DNA from: Thermoguttaceae bacterium
GTDB lineage: Bacteria; Planctomycetota; Planctomycetia; Pirellulales; Thermoguttaceae
DNA length: 20,173 nucleotides
Assembly (NCBI GenBank): GCA_017454585.1
Contig: JAFTCU010000045.1
Coordinates: 1 to 20,173, forward strand
Reading direction: 5' to 3'
Under the pieces are notes generated by a model that had not been told where the DNA came from, searched no databases, and saw only the letters and a list, made by a program, of their open reading frames with translations. This document shows, piece by piece, positions 1 to 6,903 of this stretch (position 1 is the stretch's first letter; each line of letters starts with the position of its first letter). Both the position numbers and the translations under genes were made by a program.

Positions 1-883
1 AGGCGAGGGCGTTCCCCATAAACGTCGGGCCGTGCATGAGGGCATGCGTTGGATCGTCACTCCAGAAACCTTTCCAGACCCGCTGATTTGCGACCGTGAC
101 GGCGTGGCCGATGTAGCCGCCGGTCAGCGCCTTTCCAAGCACCAGAATATCGGGCAGGACCAGGTCGGCCACGAAGCGGTTTCCGGTCCTTCCGAAGCCG
201 GTCGCCACCTCGTCAAAGATGAGCAGAACGTCGTTTTCGTCGCAAAGGGTCCGGGCCCGTTCGAGGAACGAAACGTCGTACATTCGCATCCCGCCCGCGC
301 CCTGGAGCAGCGGCTCGACAATGAAGCAGCTCAACTGCCGGCCGTACCGCTCGAAAGCGTCTTCAAGGGCCGAAATTTCGGTCGGAATGTGAATGACTCC
401 ACTCTTTTTCTCGTTGGAGTTTCCGAAGGCGAAGTGGTAGTCCTCGTCGTCGCCGACCTCCATCGCCTTGAACGTGTCGCCGTGGTAGGCGTGCTTGAGG
501 GCGAGGATAACGTTTCGGTCCGACCCCCGGTTAAAGTTGAACTGCTGGGCCATTTTCAGGGCGACTTCGACCGCGACGCTGCCCGAGTCGGAGAAAAAGC
601 AGTAGTCGAGGTCCCCTGGAAGCCACGCCGCCAGTTTTTCGGCGAGCTTTTGCACGGGTTCGTGTGTCAGGCCGCCAAGCATAACATGGGCGAATTTCCC
701 GAGCTGCTCCGTAATGGCCTGGTTGATTTCGGGGTGGTTGTAGCCGTGAATGACGCACCACCACGACGAGATCGAGTCGATCAGGTCCAGACCGTCCTCG
801 GTGTAAAGATGAACGCCCTGAGCCGAGCGGATCTTGATGGGCGGTTCCAGTGTTTTCATCTGGGCGTATGGGTACCAGATCAT
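1..883 (-). CDS. bioA: Adenosylmethionine-8-amino-7-oxononanoate aminotransferase (BioA), 3' end off window
   Basis: PLP-dependent class III aminotransferase that converts KAPA to DAPA with S-adenosylmethionine as amino donor, the step before dethiobiotin synthetase. Translating the minus strand from the ATG at 883 gives 294 codons without a stop before the left edge; E. coli BioA is about 430 residues, so roughly the last third is missing. Visible hallmarks are the start MIWYPYAQMKT, the cofactor-phosphate segment SDSGSVAVEVALKMA, KHAYHGDTFKAM, the PLP-pyridine Asp segment LLIFDEVATGFGRTG, the Schiff-base lysine in LVLGKALTGGYIG, and HGPTFMGN, which is typical of BioA. An AGGAGA ribosome site precedes the ATG. 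The start lies 9 nt after the bioD stop, so the two genes are almost certainly cotranscribed. The family call is very secure. Confidence 0.95.
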   Translation of the reverse strand, partial: MIWYPYAQMKTLEPPIKIRSAQGVHLYTEDGLDLIDSISSWWCVIHGYNHPEINQAITEQLGKFAHVMLGGLTHEPVQKLAEKLAAWLPGDLDYCFFSDSGSVAVEVALKMAQQFNFNRGSDRNVILALKHAYHGDTFKAMEVGDDEDYHFAFGNSNEKKSGVIHIPTEISALEDAFERYGRQLSCFIVEPLLQGAGGMRMYDVSFLERARTLCDENDVLLIFDEVATGFGRTGNRFVADLVLPDILVLGKALTGGYIGHAVTVANQRVWKGFWSDDPTHALMHGPTFMGNALA

Positions 884-892
884 TCTTTTCTC

Positions 893-1576
893 CTATTCAC
901 AAAGTGCTGCCAGAAACGCGGCGCCGAGGTTCAGGTCCGCGGCGTTTTCCTCCACGCAAGCCAGTACGGGCACGCCTGTCAGTTCCTCGCACATGATTTT
1001 ATTGTCCTCCTCCATGACGTCTCCCGGATGGAAGTGGTTGAAAATGATTCCCTTGACCACCAGACCTCGGGCTTTCATGTATTCGACGGTCAGGACCACG
1101 CTGTTGATCGTCCCCAGCCCGGCGTCGGCGACGATCAGACACGGCATTTTCAGCGCGGAGATCACGTCTTCGAGGAAAATCTTCTTCTCGTCGTAACGCA
1201 GCGGGCAGACGATCCCGCCGCTTCCCTCCGCGATGATGTAGTCGAACTGAGCCGTGAGTCGGTCAAAGCCGGCTTTTACGGTTTCCAGCTCGAGCGGATT
1301 TCCCTCCAGCCGGGCCGCGAGATGCGGCGAGACCGCCGTTTCGTAGACAAACGGGCACATCGTCTCCAGCGGCTGGGAAATGCCCGAAACCTGCCGGACG
1401 TGCCGCGCGTCGCCAGGGATCAGTGTACCGTCCGGGGCGCGGTCATTGCCGCTCATCGCCGCTTTGAAGTAGGCGCAGCGGAAGCCGCTTTCGTGGAGTT
1501 TTTTCAGCAGCAGGGCGGTGATGTAGGTTTTACCCACCTCCGTGCCCGTGCCGGTGACGAATAAACTTTTGCTCAT
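893..1576 (-). CDS. bioD: Dethiobiotin synthetase (BioD)
   Basis: ATP-dependent carboxylase that closes the ureido ring of DAPA to give dethiobiotin in the cytosol. The protein is 227 residues, the normal length. Residues 9-17 form the P-loop GTGTEVGKT characteristic of BioD. K38 lies in FKAAMSG, where most homologues have KPV.SG, so the Pro is replaced here. SPH at 83-85 and AEGSGG at 116-121 match the substrate and Mg/ATP segments. The start codon overlaps the bioB stop by 4 nt (ATGA), indicating translational coupling, and bioA follows after 9 nt. The family assignment is secure. Confidence 0.96.
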   Translation of the reverse strand: MSKSLFVTGTGTEVGKTYITALLLKKLHESGFRCAYFKAAMSGNDRAPDGTLIPGDARHVRQVSGISQPLETMCPFVYETAVSPHLAARLEGNPLELETVKAGFDRLTAQFDYIIAEGSGGIVCPLRYDEKKIFLEDVISALKMPCLIVADAGLGTINSVVLTVEYMKARGLVVKGIIFNHFHPGDVMEEDNKIMCEELTGVPVLACVEENAADLNLGAAFLAALCE

Positions 1577-2547
1577 GAATCTTTCTTCTTTTCCACCTCA
1601 AAGCCGAGGTTTTTCAGCATTTGCACGTCCCCCTGAATGTCGTTTCCGGTAGTCGTGAGCATGTCGCCAGTGATCGTCGAGTTCGCGCCTGAAAGAAACG
1701 CTTCTTCCCCGCAGTTCGTCATGAAATTGCGGCCGGCCGCCAGGCGAATGTCCGCTTCCGGGACGATGAACCGGAAAATCGCGACCGTGCGCAAAACCTC
1801 CTCTTCGGTCAGGCGCGGAAGATTCTCCAACGGTGTACCCTTGATCGGTGTCAAAGTGTTGATCGGGATGGAACTCACCCCGATTTCTGCTAGACTTACC
1901 GCCATATCGATCCGGTCCTCCCACGTCTCGCCCATGCCGATGATCCCGCCGGAGCAAAGCTCAAAGCCGGCGTCTTGGGCGCGTTTCAGGCAGGCAATTT
2001 TGTCGTCGTAGGTGTGCGTCGTGCAGATGTTCGGGAAATTGCGGCGTGACGTCTCGATGTTACAGTGGAACCGGCTGACCCCGGCCGCACGAAGCCGGCG
2101 GAACTGTTCGTCCGTGAGCAGGCCGAGGGACCCGCAGAGTTGCATTTTCGTCTCACGGCTCAGCAGGGTGAACGCTTGGACCGTTTTTTCAAAATCGTCG
2201 GCGCTGAGCGTGCGGCCCGCGGTGACGATCGAAAAGCGGTGAACCCCGCGCTCCTCGTTATGCCGGCACTCGTTCAGGATGGTTTCGGGGGCTAAAAACG
2301 AGTACTCGCTGATGCCCGTGCAGTTGTGAGCCGACTGCGCGCAGAAACGGCAATTTTCGGAGCATTTCCCGCTTTTGGCGTTGATGATGCTGCAAAGATC
2401 GACCCTATTTCCGCAAAAATGTTTTCGGATCCGGTTCGCGCCGTCACAAAGATTTTTCAGGTCGGCCGTAATAAAAAAATCCATCTCTTCACCGCGGCTT
2501 ATTCGTCTGCCTGCGATGATCTCGTCTGCAAGTTTCAAAATATCCAT
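1573..2547 (-). CDS. bioB: Biotin synthase (BioB), radical SAM
   Basis: Radical SAM enzyme that inserts sulfur into dethiobiotin, the last step of biotin synthesis. The protein has 324 residues. The [4Fe-4S]/SAM motif CxxxCxxC is C62, C66 and C69 (CSENCRFC). Further conserved stretches are QLCGSLGLL (C138), CSGGIIGMGETWEDR (C198), IPINTLTPIKGTPLE, the Arg segment IRLAAGR, and LSGANSTITGDMLTTTGN. The motif HRFSIVTAGR near residue 106 has Ser where E. coli BioB has its auxiliary-cluster cysteine C97. That pattern, and the sequence overall, resembles BioBs of strict anaerobes. A GAGG ribosome site lies 5 nt before the ATG. The gene sits 31 nt after the transporter gene and overlaps bioD. Confidence 0.95.
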   Translation of the reverse strand: MDILKLADEIIAGRRISRGEEMDFFITADLKNLCDGANRIRKHFCGNRVDLCSIINAKSGKCSENCRFCAQSAHNCTGISEYSFLAPETILNECRHNEERGVHRFSIVTAGRTLSADDFEKTVQAFTLLSRETKMQLCGSLGLLTDEQFRRLRAAGVSRFHCNIETSRRNFPNICTTHTYDDKIACLKRAQDAGFELCSGGIIGMGETWEDRIDMAVSLAEIGVSSIPINTLTPIKGTPLENLPRLTEEEVLRTVAIFRFIVPEADIRLAAGRNFMTNCGEEAFLSGANSTITGDMLTTTGNDIQGDVQMLKNLGFEVEKKKDS

Positions 2548-2578
2548 CGGAACCTCAATTTTAAAAATGCCACCGGAT

Positions 2579-3502
2579 TCAGTGCCTTTTTCGTGTTCTT
2601 CTCATTCGGTGAACGTCATATCGATACATCTGCCACGCGTTCCAGCAGTTGTGCCAGAATATGTAGAAAATCGGGCCCAGCGCCACGAACGGGTTGGCAT
2701 ACGTTAAAGCAAGGTAGAGCGTAAACGTCGTGTTTTTCTGTCCCAACAACTGACTGCACTCCCGGCAATACCGACGCCGCGACAGGAAACTCCCGATGAA
2801 AAAATTCAGGACACAAATCGAAAATGAAATCACTGCGACCAGAGCGACACTCAAGGCCGAAATATGAGGATGGTCAATAAAATACTGCCGGGCTGTTGCG
2901 GCAAGAACGAAAAGGGTAAATGACCATAGCGAAAATGAAAACATTTTAAGTCGTTTGGGAATCCCACGGACCGCCGGCCAAAGGTTCCGCACGAGGATCG
3001 CCAGCGCAAACGGGCAGGCGATGATGATCAATAAAGTCCTCACCACGTGCCAGATGAAATCCAGTGTGAAAGTACCAGTCACCCACGGGAGCAGGAAAAC
3101 AAGGGCCAGCGAGATAAAACAGTTCGTAATCGTGAACCCGGTCAGTGCAAACCCGAGTCGGCCGTGCAGAAAGGAAATGACGACCGGCGCGGCTGTTGCC
3201 GTTGGAGTAATTCCAACGAAAAAAGCCGTCAGAGCATAATCGGGATTTTGCGGATAGAAGGTCTTCAGTACGATGTAAGGAACAATTCCCATCAGAAGGT
3301 TCACGGCCAAAATGAACCAGTGCTCTTTCTGCGGCTTCAGGTCCCGAAAATCGAGCTGAATGCACGAAAGAAAGATCATCGTGCAAAGCGACCAGCGCAC
3401 AAAATTTAGCGGCGGTTCATTCAACACGTGCGCCCACGGGCATAATAACCCGAGAAAGAACGGGATGAAAATCATCGCCGGCCGAGTCAGAGTCCTTACC
3501 AT
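2579..3502 (-). CDS. BASS-family (bile acid:Na+ symporter-like) membrane transporter heading the biotin operon
   Basis: Polytopic inner-membrane protein of 307 residues with about 8-10 hydrophobic segments. I assign it to the BASS/bile acid:sodium symporter superfamily from two conserved stretches. The first, near residues 97-140, is VGITPTATAAPVVISFLHG followed by a polar crossover segment. The second, near 250-290, contains GQKNTTFTLYLAL and GPIFYIFWHNCWN, matching the E-x-G-x-Q-N and 'P...F.iWHN' region of the family. The C-terminus is basic (RMRRTRKRH). The bioB start is 31 nt downstream, so it is probably cotranscribed with bioB, bioD and bioA, and its substrate may relate to biotin or a precursor; that is inference. 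Known BASS members move bile acids, pantothenate-type acids or pyruvate. No clear Shine-Dalgarno precedes the ATG, so the start is less certain than the family. Confidence 0.75.
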   Translation of the reverse strand: MVRTLTRPAMIFIPFFLGLLCPWAHVLNEPPLNFVRWSLCTMIFLSCIQLDFRDLKPQKEHWFILAVNLLMGIVPYIVLKTFYPQNPDYALTAFFVGITPTATAAPVVISFLHGRLGFALTGFTITNCFISLALVFLLPWVTGTFTLDFIWHVVRTLLIIIACPFALAILVRNLWPAVRGIPKRLKMFSFSLWSFTLFVLAATARQYFIDHPHISALSVALVAVISFSICVLNFFIGSFLSRRRYCRECSQLLGQKNTTFTLYLALTYANPFVALGPIFYIFWHNCWNAWQMYRYDVHRMRRTRKRH

Positions 3503-3507
3503 AGTAA

Positions 3508-3592
3508 AATGAATAATGAATAACGAATAAAGAATAATGAAAAATCACGAAAAAACTCATTATTCGTTGTTCATTATTCATTATTCGTTAAT
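3508..3592. repeat. Inverted array of heptanucleotide repeats (GAATAAY)
   Basis: Between the galE stop and the transporter start, five tandem 7-bp units reading GAATAAT, GAATAAC, GAATAAA, GAATAAT and GAAAAAT run from 3511 to 3545. Five units in the opposite orientation (CATTATT or CGTTRTT types) run from 3558 to 3592. The outer arms 3508-3529 and 3561-3582 are complementary over 22 nt with one mismatch, with a 31-nt loop. Other pairing registers are possible because the units repeat. The structure could act as a weak AT-rich terminator behind galE or as a cotranscriptional hairpin ahead of the biotin operon. It also resembles the short tandem heptamer repeats known from cyanobacterial genomes. 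Confidence 0.8.
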
Positions 3593-3595
3593 TTT

Positions 3596-4579
3596 TTAGT
3601 CTTCGTATCCGTTCGGGTGTTTCACGTGCCAGTTCCAGGCGCTCTGGATGATCGAGCGGAGGTCCGGGTTCTGCGGGACCCAACCGAGTTCCTTGCGGAT
3701 CGTTTCACTTCCGGCAATCAAAACGTCCGGGTCACCTGGACGACGTGGGGTCACTTCCGCGGGAATCGGATGCCCCGTCACTTCTCGGGCGGTTTCAATG
3801 ACCTGCTTCACCGAGTAACCCTGGCCGTTTCCGAGATTATACTTGCAGCTCGCGCCGCCTTTCAGGAGCTTCTCCAGCGCGAGAATGTGCGCCTGCGCCA
3901 AGTCCGCGATGTGAATATAGTCGCGGATACACGTACCATCGGGCGTATCATAATCGTCGCCGAAGATTTTGATGTCGGCCCGTTTTCCCTGAGCGACCTG
4001 CAGAACGAGCGGGATCAGATGGCATTCGGGGTGGTGGTCTTCGCCGCGTTCCAGACTGGCGCCTGCCGCATTAAAGTAACGAAGTGCAACATAACGGAAA
4101 CCTTTGATCCGGTCCAGCCAGTAGAGGTAACGTTCGATCATCGCCTTGGATTCGCCGTACGGACTACCCGGCACAATGCGTTCTTTCTCGGTGATCGGCA
4201 TGGATTCCGGATCGTCAAAGAGATTGGCGGTACTTGAAAGGATGAATTTGTTCACACCTGTTTCCAGCATGGCCGAAAGCAGATTGGCCGCATTGGAAAC
4301 GTTGTCACCCATATATTTGAAGGGATTTTCAACCGACTCACCCACGAGCGAGTAGGCGGCAAAATGCAGGACCGCAGCAGGCTTGTAGGTCTCAAGCGCG
4401 GATTTGATCTCGTCCTTCTTCGCGAGGTCCCCCAGAACAAACGTCGCTTTCGGATGCACGGCGGCACGATGTCCCTGATACAAATTATCGAACACGACCA
4501 CGTCGTAACCCGCCTCGATCAACTTTTCAACGGTTACACTTCCAATATATCCGGCACCACCGGTGACGAGTACTTGCAT
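3596..4579 (-). CDS. galE: UDP-glucose 4-epimerase (GalE)
   Basis: NAD-dependent short-chain dehydrogenase-fold enzyme interconverting UDP-glucose and UDP-galactose in the cytosol, for galactose use and for supplying UDP-galactose to surface polysaccharides. It has 327 residues, the family length. The Rossmann motif TGGAGYIGS is at 6-14, the NAD-binding FDNL at 30-33, [13 protein letters not shown] at 71-83, the catalytic Ser/Thr in ILSST at 113-117, and the catalytic pair Y141 and K145 in [15 protein letters not shown], the UDP-binding [10 protein letters not shown] and [12 protein letters not shown] follow. A GGAG ribosome site lies 8 nt before the ATG. It is probably the first gene of its transcript. 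Whether transcription continues through the heptamer array into the biotin genes, 93 nt on, is unclear. Confidence 0.96.
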   Translation of the reverse strand: MQVLVTGGAGYIGSVTVEKLIEAGYDVVVFDNLYQGHRAAVHPKATFVLGDLAKKDEIKSALETYKPAAVLHFAAYSLVGESVENPFKYMGDNVSNAANLLSAMLETGVNKFILSSTANLFDDPESMPITEKERIVPGSPYGESKAMIERYLYWLDRIKGFRYVALRYFNAAGASLERGEDHHPECHLIPLVLQVAQGKRADIKIFGDDYDTPDGTCIRDYIHIADLAQAHILALEKLLKGGASCKYNLGNGQGYSVKQVIETAREVTGHPIPAEVTPRRPGDPDVLIAGSETIRKELGWVPQNPDLRSIIQSAWNWHVKHPNGYED

Positions 4580-4738
4580 GATTTCAACTCCAGTAATAAT
4601 TGGGCTTAAACAACTCCGTGTTTTCCTGAAAACACATTACTTTATTTTACTCTTTTCTGGTTTTTATTCAAGACCCGGTGAAGAAATTTTCACAAATTTC
4701 CCTGAAACATTGCAAATCCGTCTTGCTACTCACTGGTA

Positions 4739-4766
4739 TTTATGTTATAATTATCATAACCGTCAA
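4739..4766 (-). promoter_or_regulatory. Candidate sigma-70 promoter for galE
   Basis: On the minus strand TTGACG (4761-4766, 5 of 6 consensus) is followed after 16 bp by CATAAA (4739-4744, 4 of 6). This would give a 5' leader of about 150 nt before the galE ATG. The fit is moderate and the long leader is unexplained. Confidence 0.4.
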
Positions 4767-4814
4767 TAAAATCGGTGGGATTTCCAAAACTTTTCAGGAT
4801 TTCACCCCCTTCCC

Positions 4815-4843
4815 TTGGCATTTGGTGGGTTTTCTGGTATAAT
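4815..4843 (+). promoter_or_regulatory. Strong extended -10 promoter for the acidic-repeat gene
   Basis: TTGGCA (4815-4820) is followed by a 17-bp spacer and a perfect TATAAT (4838-4843), preceded by TGG, which supplies the extended -10 TGn motif. The predicted start of transcription near 4850 leaves a leader of about 44 nt. Confidence 0.75.
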
Positions 4844-4893
4844 AGTTTAATGGAAATTGTATTTTGTGAATACTCAATCTCATGGAGATTCCA

Positions 4894-5487
4894 ATGGCAG
4901 AAGAAAAAAACGAAAATTACGAAGAAGAAATCGAATACGTTGACGAAAATGGAAATCCGATAGAGTACGAGTACGAGGAGGAAGTTCCGGCTGAAGAAGC
5001 CATTGAGTACGTTGATGAGGATGGAAACCCGGTAGAGTACGAGTACGAAGAAGAAGCTCCCGCCGAAGAAACTGTCGAGTACGTCGATGAGGATGGAAAC
5101 CCGGTTGAATACGAAGAAGAAGTTCCCGCCGAAGAAACTGTCGAGTATGTTGACGAGGATGGAAATCCGGTCGAGTATGACGCGGAAACCGCCGAAGAAC
5201 CCGTTGAGTATGAAACGGATGCAATGGATGTTCTTCCTGACGGTGTGAGTGCCGATTCGGAAGAAACGCCGGAGAGTGAATACAGCGGCGAAGAAGGGGA
5301 AGAAGACGAGGATTCCGATGATAACGATGCTGAAAAGCCGAAATCCTTCTTCGGGAAACTGGGCGAAACCTCTCCCTATGAAGTCATGATTTGGCTCGCG
5401 TTCTTCATCCTCCTCGCCGGTGTGATTCTTATGCTGGTCAAGTGGATGAGTTATGATATGATCGTCTATCCCAAGTACCCGAGCTGA
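4894..5487 (+). CDS. Unrecognised acidic repeat protein with C-terminal membrane anchor
   Basis: I do not recognise a family. From the ATG at 4894 the protein has 197 residues. The first 13 are charged. Four tandem units of 24, 24, 22 and 21 residues (about 14-104) follow, each opening EYVDEDGNPVEY and closing with an acidic E/P/A stretch. Next comes an acidic Ser/Glu/Asp linker to about residue 145, a short basic patch (KPKSFFGKLG), one hydrophobic helix at about 164-187 and the tail YDMIVYPKYPS. There is no signal peptide, so it looks tail-anchored with the acidic part in the cytoplasm, where it could bind basic proteins or metal ions; that is inference. An in-frame ATG at 4882 would add four residues, but GGAG at 4884-4887 lies 6 nt before 4894, so I prefer the latter. 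It is 19 nt upstream of the enolase-like gene. Confidence 0.8.
   Translation: MAEEKNENYEEEIEYVDENGNPIEYEYEEEVPAEEAIEYVDEDGNPVEYEYEEEAPAEETVEYVDEDGNPVEYEEEVPAEETVEYVDEDGNPVEYDAETAEEPVEYETDAMDVLPDGVSADSEETPESEYSGEEGEEDEDSDDNDAEKPKSFFGKLGETSPYEVMIWLAFFILLAGVILMLVKWMSYDMIVYPKYPS
4933..5205 (+). repeat. Four in-frame tandem repeats of 63-72 bp within the acidic gene
   Basis: Units run 4933-5004, 5005-5076, 5077-5142 and 5143-5205. The first half of each encodes EYVD(E/N)(D/N)GNP(I/V)EY with few synonymous differences. The second half varies in length by multiples of three, which keeps the frame. Units two to four are close enough in DNA to allow slippage or recombinational change of copy number. 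Confidence 0.85.
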
Positions 5488-5506
5488 GTAAATGAAGGGC
5501 GAATAA

Positions 5507-6871
5507 GTGAGCAGAAATACAGACATTCAACTGAAATCACTCACCTCTTGGACAGAACATTTCGCTTACCGTTCTCCGATGAAATTCGGCGGGCGCGTCG
5601 TGACGGACGTCACCGTCCTGAACGTCAAGGCGGAGGTGGAAACCCGTGACGGGCGCCTCGGGACCGGCTGCGGCTCCATGACCATGGGAAACGCCTGGGC
5701 CTGGATTTCCCCGAATCTGACGAATGACCAGACGCTCGACTGTATGGTCACTTTCGGGACCAAAATCACGGAAGCGGCTAATTCGTACATGGAAATCGGG
5801 CACCCCATGGATCTCTGTCGGGGGATATCTGTTTTTTATGCTCCCACGGCAGATTCGGTCATGCGGGAAAAAGGCCTCGACGAAATCGAAGCGTTTCCGA
5901 AACTGGCCCAGTTAGTAGCCGCCAGCCCGCTGGAAGCAGCGATTTTCGACGCTTACGGGAAAGTACACGGCGCCGATGTCTGCGCACTTTTAGGTCCCGA
6001 GTTTATGAACTACGATCTGGCTCACTACCTGAACGATGATTTTCGTGGTGAGTATCTCGACCGGTATACGCTTCCCAAACCGAAAGAATGGCTTCCGCTC
6101 TATCACCTGGTCGGCGGTCTTGACCCGCTAACAGAGGCCGATATTCCGCAGAGGCTCAACGATGGTTTTCCAGAAACTCTTGCCGAGTGGATCCAGGCCG
6201 ATGGGTTGACGCATCTGAAAGTAAAACTTAATGGTGAGAATCTCGAGGCTGACGTCGCTCGTATGGCCGCAGTCGAAACAGTCGCGGCAGAAGCTCAGGC
6301 CCGGCGTGGGTGCAGTTCGTGGGTTTATTCCGCCGATTTTAACGAAAAATGCTACGGTGAACAGTACGTCATTGACTGGCTCCACCTCGTGCAGGAGCGT
6401 TCTCCCCGCGCAATCGAACGTCTGCAGTACATCGAACAGCCGACAAACCGTGATCTGAACCGTGAACCCATCATAGAAATGTTTGAGGCCGCAAAGATTC
6501 GACCGGTCGTGATTGACGAATCTTTGACCGATTTTGAGGCTTTGCTCCTGAGTCGGGAACGAGGTTATTCCGGAGTGGCCCTTAAAGCATGTAAGGGTGA
6601 ACATGAGGCTCTTCTAATGGGGGCCGCAGCGCAAAAGTACAAAATGTTCCTATGTGTTCAGGACCTTACGTGTGTCGGCGCGTCGTTCCTGCACAGTGCG
6701 TCGCTGGCGGCGCACATTCCGGCCGTTCAGGCGATCGAGGGAAACGGCCGTCAGTACTGCCCGGCGGCAAACACGGCTTTGGCCCCGAGTTACCCCGACG
6801 TTTTCGCGGTCACAAATGGCCAAATCCGAACCGGCGCGCTCTGTGAGCCGGGACTCGGTTTTCACTGGTAA
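5507..6871 (+). CDS. Enolase-superfamily enzyme, MLE-type active site
   Basis: 454-residue soluble protein of the enolase superfamily, an N-terminal capping domain followed by a TIM barrel that abstracts a proton alpha to a carboxylate. Barrel hallmarks are K238-V-K240 (HLKVKLNG), metal ligands D277 (YSADFNE), E310 (YIEQP) and D337 (VIDES), and K360 (VALKACKG). A KxK pair with a second lysine after the third metal ligand is the arrangement of the muconate-lactonizing subgroup (cycloisomerases, o-succinylbenzoate synthase, dipeptide epimerases) rather than the Lys/His pattern of mandelate racemase. The substrate is unknown. The start is GTG, chosen because AAGGG lies 7 nt upstream; the next in-frame ATG (5579) would cut into the capping domain. 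It is probably cotranscribed with the acidic-repeat gene, and the DHHW gene follows after 32 nt. Confidence 0.82.
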   Translation: MSRNTDIQLKSLTSWTEHFAYRSPMKFGGRVVTDVTVLNVKAEVETRDGRLGTGCGSMTMGNAWAWISPNLTNDQTLDCMVTFGTKITEAANSYMEIGHPMDLCRGISVFYAPTADSVMREKGLDEIEAFPKLAQLVAASPLEAAIFDAYGKVHGADVCALLGPEFMNYDLAHYLNDDFRGEYLDRYTLPKPKEWLPLYHLVGGLDPLTEADIPQRLNDGFPETLAEWIQADGLTHLKVKLNGENLEADVARMAAVETVAAEAQARRGCSSWVYSADFNEKCYGEQYVIDWLHLVQERSPRAIERLQYIEQPTNRDLNREPIIEMFEAAKIRPVVIDESLTDFEALLLSRERGYSGVALKACKGEHEALLMGAAAQKYKMFLCVQDLTCVGASFLHSASLAAHIPAVQAIEGNGRQYCPAANTALAPSYPDVFAVTNGQIRTGALCEPGLGFHW

Positions 6872-6903
6872 GGAATTCTTATTCGGAAAACGGGCATAAT
6901 GGT

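Larger units (their letters stand above)
4580..4893. other. Divergent intergenic region between galE and the acidic-repeat gene
   Basis: This 314-bp AT-rich stretch has no convincing ORF. It carries a leftward promoter candidate for galE, a strong rightward promoter at 4815-4843 and a second, weaker rightward candidate (TTGCTA at 4723-4728, 17 bp, TATAAT at 4746-4751). The segment 4741-4760 is rich in dyad symmetry (ATAATTAT flanked by TATG and CATA) and overlaps both the weak rightward and the leftward promoters, so it could be an operator. Confidence 0.5.

Noticed and set aside
32..1564. Long open frame on the plus strand (510 codons) across bioA and bioD
   Set aside because: It is antisense to two unmistakable biotin genes, its product has no recognisable motif, and long antisense frames are common in GC-rich coding DNA.
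3503..3595. A biotin-repressor (BirA-type or BioR-type) operator ahead of the biotin operon
   Set aside because: I searched by eye for the known palindromes and found only the heptamer array, so no operator is claimed.
4726..5526. Minus-strand frame of 266 codons rich in Phe and Val opposite the acidic repeats
   Set aside because: The apparent hydrophobic repeats are the reverse complement of the Glu/Tyr/Asp repeats. The plus strand has a strong promoter, ribosome site and sensible protein architecture.
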